Source: Oenanthe sinensis
Taxonomy: Eukaryota > Streptophyta > Magnoliopsida > Apiales > Apiaceae
NCBI GenBank assembly: GCA_028671895.1
Contig: JAPMAC010000231.1
Coordinates: 14,224,001 to 14,288,000 of the forward strand
Length of the DNA: 64,000 bases
Direction of reading: 5' to 3'
Made by a program: the position numbers and the translations under genes. The notes under the pieces are model-generated. The model was not told where the DNA came from. It worked only from the letters and a program-made list of their open reading frames with translations, and did no database searches. Of the stretch, positions 12,292-23,000 are shown piece after piece (position 1 is the stretch's first letter; the number at the start of each line of letters is the position of its first letter).

Positions 12292-12933
12292 TCACTGCAC
12301 CCCATTATGAATAAGGTCTCGAACTGCCTGCATCACTCTAGTGATTATCAGCTCGATCTCCTCTCTGCCCACCGATCCTACACTAGATGATGGCAACAGG
12401 GTTATCTGATCCCTGTCCCTCAGCTCAATCTCGCCCAGTGCGGCAGAGACCGCTGGGGCAAGGCCTCTCGCTCCCTCTCTAGCCTGGGATGTTATCTACA
12501 TGTCCATAGTACGCCGGAGCTCAAGTAAAAGGCCCGTAGTAATATCAAAATCATCGGAGAGACCAAGCACCACGTTAGGTAGAAGTGGCAGCTCAACTTC
12601 CGCAGGTGGAGGTGGTGGCGGCAAGGGTGATGTGGTTGATGACTATGGATAAGGGGTATCAAATGGAGCATACTCGGACTCCGTAGACTCCGGGGCCAAC
12701 TCCTCTGAAGGATCCTCAGATGGGTTTGGACTAATTGGCTAAGTAGGGGCTGGACTTGGTGTTGGGGACGATGGAACCACTACTAGTTGAGGAATCATAT
12801 GAATGTCCCTGAAAATGACCTATGGCGCTGGTGAGACTACTCTCGGGAATAAGGGTGTTGGTGGGGCTGGAACCTCATTTGTCTCTGCGGGTGCCTTTAC
12901 TGGGTCATCCGCTATCCCTAGCATCTTTCTCAT
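12292..12933 (-). pseudogene. Upstream ORF in the leader of element C (214 codons, four TAG stops)
   Basis: Between the primer-binding site and gag, one minus-strand frame stays open from an ATG at 12933 to a TGA at 12294-12292, interrupted only by four codons, all TAG (12822-12820, 12741-12739, 12645-12643, 12498-12496). The N-terminal half is rich in Pro, Ser and Glu (SSPTPSPAPT, then PSEDPSEELAPESTESEYAP, then PLPPPPPPAE). The C-terminal half has longer helical-looking segments (AREGARGLAPAVSAAL, REEIELIITRVMQAVRDL). I do not recognise a family. It could be a real leader-encoded protein of this lineage that has decayed, or a chance frame. Confidence 0.4.
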
Positions 12934-13124
12934 TCCTGACCCTGAAACCTACAATATAAACAAGAACCCGTATTTGTATAATCTTAATAATTCCCTTGTG
13001 GGTTTTAATCTCTTTTTATTATTGTCAGTGCTACATCTAGTAGCCCGACTTAGAACTCGATGAGAGTCCTTTACTATCTTATTCATATACATACTCTCTA
13101 ATCTCTCGTTTATGAGTACTATAA

Positions 13125-13142
13125 CTTATGACCTTGATACCA
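13125..13142 (-). other. Primer-binding site of element C
   Basis: Just inside the 5' LTR (boundary 13146/13147) the minus strand reads TAAATGGTATCAAGGTCA. TGGTATCA matches the start of the site complementary to initiator methionine tRNA, the usual primer for chromoviruses; the last bases have drifted. Confidence 0.65.
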
Positions 13143-13146
13143 TTTA

Positions 13147-15718
13147 TGTGGCGCCCCCAGACCCGGGGTCGGAGATCCAGGTCACCACAGTCCAATTTCC
13201 AACAAATCATGCATAACACTTTAATCGACAAAATAATAAAATAGTAACACTAACCCCCTCAACAATAACATCACAACTCGAGTCATAGTCTCAAGAAACG
13301 AAATACTATAATTAATAGATATTAAGTTATCAGTAATTAAAATCCCAGAATACATAACACCAGTTTATTTCACTAATAGTAGCTTCTACATGAAACTGTA
13401 GTGGTAACTCAGAAGTTATTTATTTATATAGTTAACATAAGTTATACTTATAAATAAGCCTAACCAATAACAACTAGAACCCTATCCAGCTCATCCTCTC
13501 TACCTCGGAGATGGTAAATAACCACCGCTCATTAGGGGCCCTCTCCCTTGAGCTCTTTCGCGCTGTCATGTATATACAAACCATATCTATTACCTGTTAT
13601 GTTTGGAATTTATAAACAAGCAAGGATGAGCTACTATAGCCCAGCAATCACTCCAGTTATAATATTAGTTAAATAATACATTCAATAGAACTCAATGTAA
13701 AAGATAGTATAAAATCTGCAATTTACAATACACCAAAGGTTTGAAATAAGTAAGCAATTCGAGATATTGCTAAGAACACAAAGAATTCTCAAACTCTCAC
13801 CGATACTATTTATAACTTAGCGCCTAGGCCTTTATTACAGTGTTGATGTCAATTTCCAGATTGGAAAGATGGACTATATATTGGAGTAAACAATCATGGC
13901 AATGCAGGACGATGATCAGTCACCCACAAGTGCCTCACCGATGGACATCTTTATTTTTCTACTAGTAGATGGGTGGTCCTTCTCTGAACACACCATGACC
14001 CCATTTGGGCCAATGCGCCGTGTAAGCACGTCGACTTTCACCATGCGCCGTGTAAACACATCGACTTTCACCAATACTTCAGTCCAATTTGAAGAAAGAT
14101 ATTAACTTGTCTGGAAGGAATTGATATTCAGGTTCCAGAATATGCCTCATTCCCTTTTAAGATTTCAATACCAGATGATTGATTAACTCCCAGAATTATG
14201 TGGAAGTAATCTTACACATGCACATTGACTATAGTCAACCTATCTCTATTTGATAACGTACATCATTGACAGAATTTTCAAATGAACACGACCGGGGAGT
14301 TGTTTTAAAATCATCGAAGCCCCTATAAGGGGAATACATCTAGAATAGAGTGAGATATTACTCTCTATCACACCAGTATACCTATATGGGAAGAATGTCA
14401 AATTATTTATTCGTTCTCTGGTGCAAAAGGATTAACTTGGAATGGTTGCAGAATAGCTAAATCATTTTTAGAAAATTTAAATTCATTTAGGAATAATTTT
14501 AAATGAATTTCGAGTACTCTAAATAATTTTCGAAAGGTCAAATAGTAATTAAATAATATTTTAGGTCCTTAAATAATATTTAACTATTTTTTAAAAGTTT
14601 AAAGAATAATTATAAGTATTTAATAAATATTTAAATAATATTTAATCTCTCATTAAATAATATTTAAATAATTGAGTAAAATTTTAAAGACTTAAAGGAT
14701 ATTTAACAAAATATTTATTTAATATTTGTGAATATCCAAAATATCTCCGAAGAAAAGTTCTCTGGATTCTGTTGACAAAACGTCAAAAACGGATAAGTTA
14801 ACTCCCGGTCAAAAACTCGAGTATGGAATATTTACTCGTTTCTTAGAACAATTAGTCATTCTCTACTTATACATACTCTAACCCTAAAGGATTACAGAGT
14901 TGATAAGTTAACAAAATTATGAATAGTAAATAGTACAGACATAAATGTATGTTTGTAAGAAAACACATTCTCAAAACACAACAGAACCTCTTTAAGCAGA
15001 AGTATTTGCCAAAAGGTAGAAAGGTTCGAAAACTTGCCCGGGTCTTGGAATAGGTGCAAGCCTATGGGTTGACGTAAATCTTCGTTTTAAGCTACTAAAT
15101 GCAGCGAGCAAGATTCGAGCAAGCTATGGAATTTTCCTATTCAAAATGAAGCTCTCTTCCCCTTCTTGTTCTTCAATGGTGAAGAGCTGATTTTTTCTAA
15201 GTGATGTGGTGGGAAAAGAAAGAAAGGGTTCAGGGTTTTTAAGTGGTTCGCGTAACCGTTTTCGCGGTAGTTCACGAAACTTTTCTGTGATGTTTTAATC
15301 CCCCGTTCTCGTATTTATTTCCTCTATAAACCTTAAGTTTTTAAATATTAATTTCACCTTTTGTAATTCCATTATGAGGTACGATGATTAATTTAATAAT
15401 CATTAATCGTTCCGAAAATTTACGCGACTTGTTATCCACCAAAAATACTATTCACTCTTACCGTCTTTTAATCTCTGTTTTAACTTCTATGGGGACTCCA
15501 AATATAATTGTTCTATGATTATATATATAATACTGATGACTTCATTAACAATCATTAATTACTCCATGAATTAATACAATGCTTAACTCATTGAAAAACT
15601 ATTCACCTCAGCGATTCCTTAACTCAATTTTAACGTTCGGGAAGATTTTAAATCTATTTTCTAGGATTTCAATTCTCTTAAGAATTCTTACATATATCTT
15701 ATATGTTAACTAAAAAAT
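13147..15718 (-). repeat. 5' LTR of element C, truncated
   Basis: The homologue of 4338-7132, also ending in GCGCCACA next to the primer-binding site. It matches the other copy up to about 15718 (shared ..catatatcttatatgttaa..) and then changes abruptly to element D sequence. The outer roughly 240 bp of the LTR, including the TGTAATAACCC end, are missing. Differences from the partner LTR are scattered, plus one 30-bp tandem duplication. Confidence 0.82.
14013..14072. repeat. 30-bp tandem duplication in the 5' LTR of element C
   Basis: Two adjacent 30-bp units (14013-14042 and 14043-14072) start ATGCGCCGTGTAA and end CGACTTTCACC and differ at two positions. The partner LTR has a single related unit near 5208-5237, so the duplication arose after insertion. 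Confidence 0.75.
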
Positions 15719-15769
15719 ATTTAGGCATCAAAGCCCTAAATCAAACATAGTAAGTTATTTAGTTAGCAA

Positions 15770-16985
15770 CATTCGAGCCTCTTGGGATCTCGACTCCTTC
15801 CAAGGTCTCGAGCTTGTATGAGATGCCTTGATCTTTTACAGAACCAAGTCTCCTTCGCGGAAAAAACTTTCCTTAACTCTAAGATTGTAGTAGAATAAGA
15901 TTTTCTTCTGATTCTCTACAATTCAAGCGTTAGCTTTATCGCATACTTCGTTGATTAAGTCTAGAGCCAGTTTCATACCCTCATCATTTGTTTCAGGTTG
16001 AAACTCATGCACTCTTAGTGATGTATGAGTGATCTCAACATGCACCATGGTTTCTGCCCCATAGGCTAGCTGAAATGGTGTTGCACCTGTCGAAGTTTTG
16101 CAAGTAGTTCTATACGCCATTAGGATTGAGAGAAACTCTTCAACCCAAGTCCCTTGAGAGAGCTCAACTCTTTTTTTTAGTCCATCCAGGATAATTCTAT
16201 TGGCAACCTCTGCTTGTCCATTTGACTAAGAATGAGCTACTAAAGTGAAGCGCAACTCAATATCGTACTTTCCACAGTACTCTATAAAATCTTTATTATT
16301 GAACTAAGTCTCATTGTCCGTCACCGGGATCTTTGGTAACCCATACTTACATATGACATTCTCCAGAAGAACTGGGTTACATTCTTCGCGTCAATCTTAG
16401 CCAAGGGCTTGACTTCTATCCATTTAGTGAAGTAGTCAACTGTAATAATGAGAAACTTCTTTTGTGCACTGGCCATAGGAAATGGGCCTAGAATATCCAT
16501 CCCCTACATAGCAAAGGAGATTGGTGAATTGATGGATGTCAACATTTCCGGGGGCAACCTGACAATGAGTGAAAACCTTTGGCAACGATCACACTTCTTA
16601 ATATAGGCTTTAGCATCTTTCAGCATTTCAGGCCAATAAAATCTCAATATTACAATTTTATGAGCAAGAGCTCTGCTTCCTAGGTGTTGGCCACACACCC
16701 CTTCGTAAACTTCTCATAGGGCCTCTTCAGCCTCATCAGGTCTCAAACACATCAAGTATTGTATCACATGTGATTTCTTGTAAAGTACCCCTTGAATAAG
16801 AGCATATTTGAAAGCCCTCACTGATAATTTCCGTGCTTCCATAGGATTGGTAGGTGTCTCTCCTGTTTCCAAGGAAAGCTTGATGGGATCTATCTAATAT
16901 GTTCCCAGCCCAATCGGGGCTACCAACTTAGCATCAATGCTAGGGATCCTCAAGACCTGAAAGTAAACACTACTAGAGTAGTTCT
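15770..16985 (-). pseudogene. Element D integrase
   Basis: The N-terminal zinc-binding part is at 16700-16560 (GSRALAHKIVILRFYWPEML, AYIKKCDRCQRFS). The central core between 16500 and 16130 is recognisable but frameshifted. The last third (MAYRTTCKTSTGATPFQLAY, GAETMVHVEITHTSLRV) is at 16120-15923. The C-terminal DNA-binding end is near 15850-15780 (YKLETLEGVEIPRGSNVAN). These match the integrase of Tat-type gypsy elements. Several stops occur, including one after the final segment. Confidence 0.72.
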
Positions 16986-17400
16986 CAATTTCTGAAGATG
17001 CAAATTTAGATAAAGTATTAACCTTCACATTCTCCTCTCATGGGATGTATTCAAATTGGCATTCCTCAAATTGTGTCGTCTGAGCTTTAACAATCCTCAG
17101 ATACTTCATCATTGTTTCATCACGGGCCTCAAACTACCTATTTACTTGGGAAATCATGAGCCTCGAGTCTTCACAGACTTTTATATTTTTTACCCTCAGG
17201 GCTCTGGCCAGGCCGAGTCCAGCTATCAAGATCTCGTATTCTGCCTCGTTGTTCATAGTTGGGAAGTCCAGCTTGATTGCATATTCCACAAGGAAGCCAT
17301 CGGGGCTTTGCAGAACCAAACTAGCTCCACTCATTTTTGTTTTTGAAGCTCTATAAAAAAAGAGCACCTAAAATTCTTTGACTACTTCCTCATCATTTTG
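16986..17400 (-). pseudogene. Element D second (archaeal-type) RNase H
   Basis: 17367-17134 reads MSGASLVLQSPDGFLVEYAI, FPTMNNEAEYEILIAGLGLA, CEDSRLMISQVNR: the central part of an archaeal-type RNase H with the Glu (NNEAEYE) and Asp (EDSRL) of the active site. It lies between the ordinary RNase H and integrase. The last conserved acidic position further on reads KVNTLSKFAS and appears to have lost its Asp. The first strand with the first catalytic Asp is not intact. Confidence 0.7.
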
Positions 17401-18960
17401 TTTCCCAATCTCCTTAGCCTTTTCCTACCCCCCGACTTCTTGGTTGAGAATGGTACACTCAACCACGAAGTCAGCTAGAGTCTGGGCTTTGATGACCGTC
17501 ATAGGCTTATAGCGGATCTCAAATTCTCCAAGTTCAATCGCCCATTTGATTAGCCTTCCACTGGCCTTGGAGCTGTGCAGTATGTTCATTAGGGGATAGT
17601 CTGTAAAGATTTCATTGATGTGTGCCTGGAAGTAAGGGCGCTGCTTTCTTGAAACCATTATTAAGGCTAAGGCAAACTTCTCAACCTTTGAGTAGTGCAA
17701 CTCCACACCATGTAAAATTTTGCTAACATAGTAAATGGGTTTTTGAACCTTAGTTTCTTCTTTCACAAGAAGAGTACTCAGGGCTGAGCTAAAGACAACC
17801 AAATACAAATATAGCACCTCTCCAGGGCTTAGTTTGGCAAGAAAGGGTGGCTCAACCATGTACTTCTTCAATTTCTGAAACGCTGCTCGGCTCTCTTCAT
17901 TGCATGCAAAGTCTTCAACCTTTTTGAGGGCCTTGAAGAATGAAAAACACTTTTCTCTAGACTTAGAGATGAAGCGACCCAAGGATGCTACTCTTCCTGT
18001 GAGTTTCTGAACATCTTTTATAGTTTTAGGGGGCTCCATGTCCAAAATAGCTTAAATCTTATCAGGATTAGCCTCAATGTCTCTCTTTGAGACCATCAGG
18101 CCTAGAAACTTTCCAGATCTAACTCCGAAGGCACATTTGGTCGGGTTTAACATCATTTCATGGGTTCTCAAAACATCGAATGCCTCTCCCGGGTGCTCAA
18201 GGTGATCTGCTTTTTTTAAACTTTTGACTAACATGTCATCAACATAGACCTCCATGGTCTTACCAATTAGGTGCTTAATTTTTTTTTCACAAGCCTCTGA
18301 TATATTGCTCCTGCATTCTTTAGACCAAAAGCCATAACTAGATAACAAAAGACACCAAAGTCAGTAATGAATGATACCTTATGAATGTCACTGGGATGCA
18401 TCTTGATTTAGTTGTATCCACTAAAGCCATCAATGAAGCTAAGCATCTCTTGTCCAGATGTGGCATCAATCAACGTGTCTATTCTTGGCAAGGGTAAACA
18501 GTCCTTTGGACAAGCATCATTTAGACCGTGAAGTCCAAACACATTTTCCACTTTTCATTAGCCTTCTTGACCATTACAGGGTTTTCTAGCCAATCAAGAA
18601 ATTAGATCTCCTCAATGAATCCGGCTTCCAATAATTTCTCAACTTCTTGCTTATTAGACTCTTACCTTTTTGGAGCAAAACTTCTTTTCTTTTTCTTGAT
18701 GGATATCAGCTAAGGATCCACGTTTAACTGATGATCAATAAGTTTGTGGTCTATCCCTATCATATATGTAGTTGTCAAAGTGAATACATCAATTTTGTCT
18801 TGCAGGAACTGAACTAATTGTTGTTTTAGATCCTTGGGGAGTGAATCCCCGACATAGGTCATCTTCTCAGGATCTCGAGGATCTAGGGGAATGACCTCCA
18901 ACTCCTCCACGGGTTTCCTGATCCTTTCTTCTCTGTCTCGGACATCCATGTCCTCAATAG
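17401..18960 (-). pseudogene. Element D reverse transcriptase and RNase H
   Basis: The RT begins near 18950 (segments around TTTYMIGIDHKLIDHQLNVDP). Its palm motif is EVYVDDMLVKSLKKADHLEH at about 18255-18200, followed by LNPTKCAFGVRSGKFLGLMV. The RT thumb and RNase H follow at 18045-17425 (PPKTIKDVQKLTGRVASLGR, YLVVFSSALSTLLVKE, PIYYVSKILHGVELHYSKVE, INEIFTDYPLMNIL). The YVDD catalytic pair is present. Stops lie at about 18052, and the section 18350-18700 is broken by frameshifts. Confidence 0.75.
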
Positions 18961-19530
18961 GCAGGACTTACCCCCCATGCCATCGGGCTTCAAGGAAGCC
19001 ACATAACAACTATTCTCCATCTTTTGATCTCCTTTCTTTTCTCCTACTCCGTTCCTAGTTGGGAATTTGAGTTTCAGATGATATGTAGAAGCTATCGCCT
19101 TGAAGGCATGTAGCCCCGTCCTTCCTAGGATTAAATTATAGGTAGTATTGGCCTTAATAATAAGAAAATTCAGCATTTGTGTCAACTATCGAGGGTCCTT
19201 GCCAATAGTCATAGATAGATGTATTATTCTTTCAATTTGAGATTCCACTCCATTGATGCCATAAATCGACATGTTGGATGGAGTCAGTTGTGAGTCATTA
19301 TATCCCATTTTTGTAAAAGCATCATAGAACAGGATGTCTACCAAAGACCCATTGTCTACTAAAAGTCTCTTGATTGGAAAATTCCCTATGGTAGGTGAGA
19401 TCACCAGGGGGTCATCATGGTGGAACTTCACCCCTTCCAAATCAGAATCATCAAAGGTCAAAGATACTTCAGTTCTTACTCTTTTAAGAGCTTCTCCAAC
19501 AATGCTCATTACTTCTCGGGCATAAGCCTT
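18961..19530 (-). pseudogene. Element D protease region
   Basis: 19509-19186 includes GVKFHHDDPLVISPTIGNFP and IKRLLVDNGSLVDILFYDAF: a retropepsin-like fold with active-site motif D-N-G-S, as is usual in Tat-type elements. 19185-18960 continues (TTYNLILGRTGLHAFKAIAS, YHLKLKFPTRNGVGE), the C-terminal part of the protease domain. The two pieces are in one continuous region split by a stop at 19186. Confidence 0.7.
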
Positions 19531-21019
19531 TCTAGAATTCCTGGAATTACAGGCCCACAGCGCTGGTTATTCCTTTCTTTGGGGTCAGAATCCCTTCATT
19601 TGTCATTATAACCTATGTCGTTCCTATCACCATCCGTGGTGTATTTGTTCAACTTTCCCCTCTTGATCAAGAACTCAATTTCATCTTTCAACTGATGACA
19701 ATCATCAGTGTCATGTCCCACATCTTTGTGAACTTGCAAAAAGCATTCTCGTTTCTCTTCTCGGGATCAGTCCTTAGTGGCTTTGGCCAATAAAGGTCCT
19801 AGTCCTTCCCAATCTCCATAAATATCTGGCTCCTGGCTGTATTCAGCCTCACATATTTAGTAAACCTTGGTCCTCCTTTTTTCTTAGAGTCGTCAGCATT
19901 GTCATTCCTTGCATACTTAGTATCAGCCGTATACTCGGTCTCACATACTCGTTTCTTAGAGTACGTGTTTGAGGTTTGAAATCCATGGGCTTTTCTCATA
20001 CTCTCTTCAGCTTCAGTATACTTCACAGCCCGTCTTGGAGCTCATTCATACTTTCTGGAACCCTCTTGGCTAAAGTCCTCCTGAAGTTCTCGTTTGAGGT
20101 CCTTTGTTGTAGGGTTATCATAACTATTTTCTGGTCTAAGTCAGGGACCTTCGAGGCTTCTTTGGTGAATCTGTTCATGTAATCCCTCAGGGACTCGTTC
20201 TTCCCTTGGTGCATATTCATTAATGATGTTGAACTCCTTTCAGGAGTCTTACTACTGATGAACTGCCTTTAAAGGCCCTACTCAGATATTTAAATGATCC
20301 AACAGAATTCTGGGATAAATGGGTGAATCACCTTTGAACCATGCCACTCAAGATTTGGGGGAATGCCCTACACTTGACGGCATCATTCACCGACTGCAAT
20401 AGTAGTGTATTCGAGAAAGTAAGAACATGGTTTGAGGAGTCTCCAGTTCCATTGTAGGCCTTGATTGTAGGCATCTTGAACTTCCTTGATATTTTTTCAT
20501 TTATAATTTTTTCCGTGAAGGGAGGTGTTGTCTTCAAGTGGCAACAAGTCTTGAGGATCAGCCCTAGTATTATTCGATCTTCTTGATTTTCTTCTAGAGG
20601 CACATCCACGTCTATCGCAGTTGGATTCCTTACCGACCCTCCAGCCCCTACGGCTCTCGGGCGTTGTCACCTTGCTAGTGACCTCTCCAAGTATTTCCTT
20701 AGCCGCTGGGCTTTGGCCTCATGTGCACCGTTGTAGAGACCTGCAATGAAGGATGAGTAACAAAATTAGTATTAAGGGGTGGAACTACCTGTAGTGGAGA
20801 GACAGAAGCGTGAATCGATATCTCAGGATTTGAGGGATGAACGATGACGCTCAGGGGTCCTGTTCATCGAGTGCTTGTTCCAGGGTCCATGAAAGAGGTT
20901 GGAACGATAGTTCCTTATTCTTGCATGATCACCAAAGGAAGAACATTCCCGATGTCGGTAGCGGAGCTTGGGACTCCTCCATCTTCTGGGGTATTTGTTG
21001 TAATTCGTGTTCTTGCCAT
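19531..21019 (-). pseudogene. Element D gag
   Basis: A start codon at 21019-21017 opens MARTRITTNTPEDGG. After a low-complexity N-terminus the gag core is at 20500-20330 (FKMPTIKAYNGTGDSSNHVL) and 20220-20023 (ESLRDYMNRFTKEASKVPDL, SNENFRRTLAKRVPESMNEL). A Lys-rich segment is at 20026-19799, and a histidine/cysteine segment of the type HDTDDCHQLKDEIEFL lies at about 19730-19640 in a shifted frame. These are typical of Tat-type Gag. Frames change several times and stops are common. Confidence 0.68.
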
Positions 21020-21650
21020 GGTTATTAATCGGTTCCCATAGACAGGTCCAAATATTACGGATCAAAATCAGATTGCAATTAATGACTAACGAGAGCTTTC
21101 AAGCTTTAATGGCTGCACTTACGTTTCGTGACTAAACCTGGTCCACGTAAGTTATCTACGTATCTCAAGAGTGCTTGAGAATCAAGCCAATAAACGTAGT
21201 TCTAATGTTGAGGGGTTAGTCCCTTTATATAGGCACATGAGGGCCTAGGAATTAGGTTAGGGTTAGGAGACTTGATGGCGAAGTCTCTTAGTGATAAGAT
21301 TTTCGGAACCTTCCTGAAATGAGAGTCCTCGTAGGACTCTTACGGATGAGGTCTTATCCTCGTAATTGGGTTTCTAGAACCTTCTTTTTGTTGAGGTCCC
21401 TCATAGGACTCTCCAGGTTTTTTAATTGAGCCTTTATTATTAATTAGTTTCGTAATTAATTAATGGTAAAGGCTTATTGGGCCTAAGGCCTCAGCAGGGC
21501 TTATGGACTGGATTACAAATCCAGTTGATCCTAGAATTATTATTTCTTGTTCACTTAAAGGGCCCAAGCCTTTGGACCATTTTAGGTTAAATAAATGAAA
21601 TAATAAATGCCATATTTATTATTTCCTTATGGTTATTTTCTACCCATATC
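21020..21650 (-). repeat. Probable 5' LTR of element D
   Basis: This lies upstream of gag on the minus strand. It has a TATA-like box (on the plus strand ctttatatagg, about 21222-21232) about 200 bp before the gag start, the expected place for an LTR promoter. The upstream half has a 7-bp inverted repeat (AGAGTCC, loop tcgta, GGACTCT; 21322-21340) and a related GAGTCCTATGAGGGAC-like copy near 21400. I could not place the LTR ends or a primer-binding site, so the limits are guesses. Confidence 0.45.
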
Positions 21651-21910
21651 ACTAGTCTATTACAGATACAAGGTTTGTTTACAAGCAATCAATACACCAG
21701 ATACAACATCTAATATAACATTAATGGCTTATGTGTGTATATTGTTCATCTTAAATGATCTGGTTCTTTTCTCTCTTGACTTGTTATGTGTTTCAATGAA
21801 TGAATACAAAGAAGGAGTCTCTGTTGTTTTAAGTGTATACTTTACCAACTCACCTACGTGGCTCTCTAAAGGTCAAGTAAATTGAATTGTTTCCATTCTG
21901 ATTTACTAAG
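21651..21910. other. Unassigned stretch; no gene seen
   Basis: About 260 bp between the D LTR-like region and a purine-rich tract at 21911. One plus-strand frame is open across much of it (21607-21885), but it has no recognisable domain. It may be 3' untranslated sequence of the element whose LTR seems to start next (I). Confidence 0.3.
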
Positions 21911-23000
21911 AATGGGGGAATTAACAAATAACAATCTTGTGTCTTGAAATAACAATCAGAGTGTTAATAAATTACTTAAATCAATTTGATTTAAATAACT
22001 AATAACAATAGGATCCTTTTGTCTTATAGTGGAGTAACAATTGGCTTGTTATTGTTAGTGGGATAACAATCACTTACTTTGTTGCTTAACAATAGAAAGA
22101 ATTTGTTTGAATTGATTTCCCTTGAGAAGTGGCATAATAATCGGCCAATTCTCTTTTGTTAAATCAATAATAATCGGCTGATTTCACTTTATAATGCCTT
22201 AAGTATTGCCCTATTTGTTTTCTTCCCTGTGCTACAACAATCTGTCATGCTATTACTATAACAATTGGTTTGTTATTTAAAGAATTTAATTCTTTAAACA
22301 ACTACCCTTATTGCTTTAACAATCAGCCAAAGGTGAAGGTGTTTTGTACTTGGAATATAATTCAGTCTTTAACAAAATTACCTTCTGCCTTCAAATCAAG
22401 TTCTATTGATTTACCTTTTATTTCTCAACTTGATTATTAGCTTTTGATTGACATTCCTTAACCAATTCTTCTGTTCCTCAGATGCAGTTCTCAATATCAT
22501 TTGTGCTTACGTTTAGTGCAAATGGTCTAGTTCACAAATGATTAACACGATCTTGATCATCACATCTTCATGACTACACAATTGGTTATGTTCCCTGTTG
22601 ATAATTGAATACTTCTGTAATTCACAGAAATCTTATGTCTTCTCTACTATATATCATTTAATAAAAGTAGAATATCTAAACCACTTAAACTTTATTCAGT
22701 GTTGAGGCTTGAACATGTTAATGAACTTCTTTCAGGAATCTTCAATGACTTCAAAGTTTCCACTGATACTTAGGATGATGCTTCTTCAAGTTAGAACTGA
22801 TTCGTAGTCGATTCATGTGCTTCATGTAATATTAGTTATCTTTCTTCAGGTGTTGAGTTAGTATCCTCGGTTATATATTGAGTTACGTTACATTATGCTT
22901 TACATAACCTCTTAGAGGCAATTCTCCACTAGATCATGATTTAGTTCATTCTGATGAAACTGGTGATCAAACTATAAATGAATTGATGGATTTCACTTAC
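21911..23000 (+). repeat. Remnant I: probable LTR of a further SIRE-type copia
   Basis: The tract AATGGGGGAA at 21911-21920 resembles the polypurine tract before the LTR of element E. Directly after it, 21926-22335 holds about a dozen copies of a word close to AACAATCAG/AACAATCGG (including AACAATTGG and reverse-complement TTATTG forms). A TATA-like box (ctatatatc, 22647-22655) follows roughly 0.7 kb in. This order (purine tract, word cluster, TATA) is that of the LTRs of E, F and G. No pol is attached, the LTR end is not visible and the assignment rests on layout only. Confidence 0.35.

Larger units (their letters stand above)
4338..15718 (-). mobile_element. Element C: Tekay-type chromovirus (Ty3/gypsy)
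   Basis: A minus-strand LTR retrotransposon of about 11.4 kb. From right to left: 5' LTR (truncated), primer-binding site, long leader with an upstream ORF, gag, protease, RT, RNase H, integrase, chromodomain, polypurine tract and 3' LTR. The pol order with integrase last marks Ty3/gypsy. A C-terminal chromodomain, very long LTRs opening TGTAATAACCC and closing GCCACA, and the sequence of Gag point to the Tekay/Del group of chromoviruses. The reading frame is broken by stops and at least two frameshifts, so it cannot move by itself. It interrupts fragment B on the left. On the right it runs into element D inside its own LTR, so the target-site duplication cannot be tested (left flank tgagg, 4333-4337). 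Confidence 0.85.
15719..21650 (-). mobile_element. Element D: Tat-type Ty3/gypsy retrotransposon, degenerate
   Basis: A minus-strand gypsy element read from gag (start about 21019) through protease, RT, RNase H, a second RNase H and integrase (end about 15780). The second, archaeal-type RNase H between RNase H and integrase is a hallmark of the Tat clade (Ogre/Retand/TatIV). The sequence after integrase ends almost at once at the broken LTR of element C, so no 3' LTR or polypurine tract is left. On the right, 21020-21650 looks like its 5' LTR. Frequent stops and frameshifts show it is long dead. Confidence 0.8.

Noticed and set aside
13896..14105. Short plus-strand frame in the 5' LTR of element C as a possible gene
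   Set aside because: The matching stretch in the other LTR (about 5090-5270) has the same text with frame differences, and the frame is lengthened by the 30-bp duplication.
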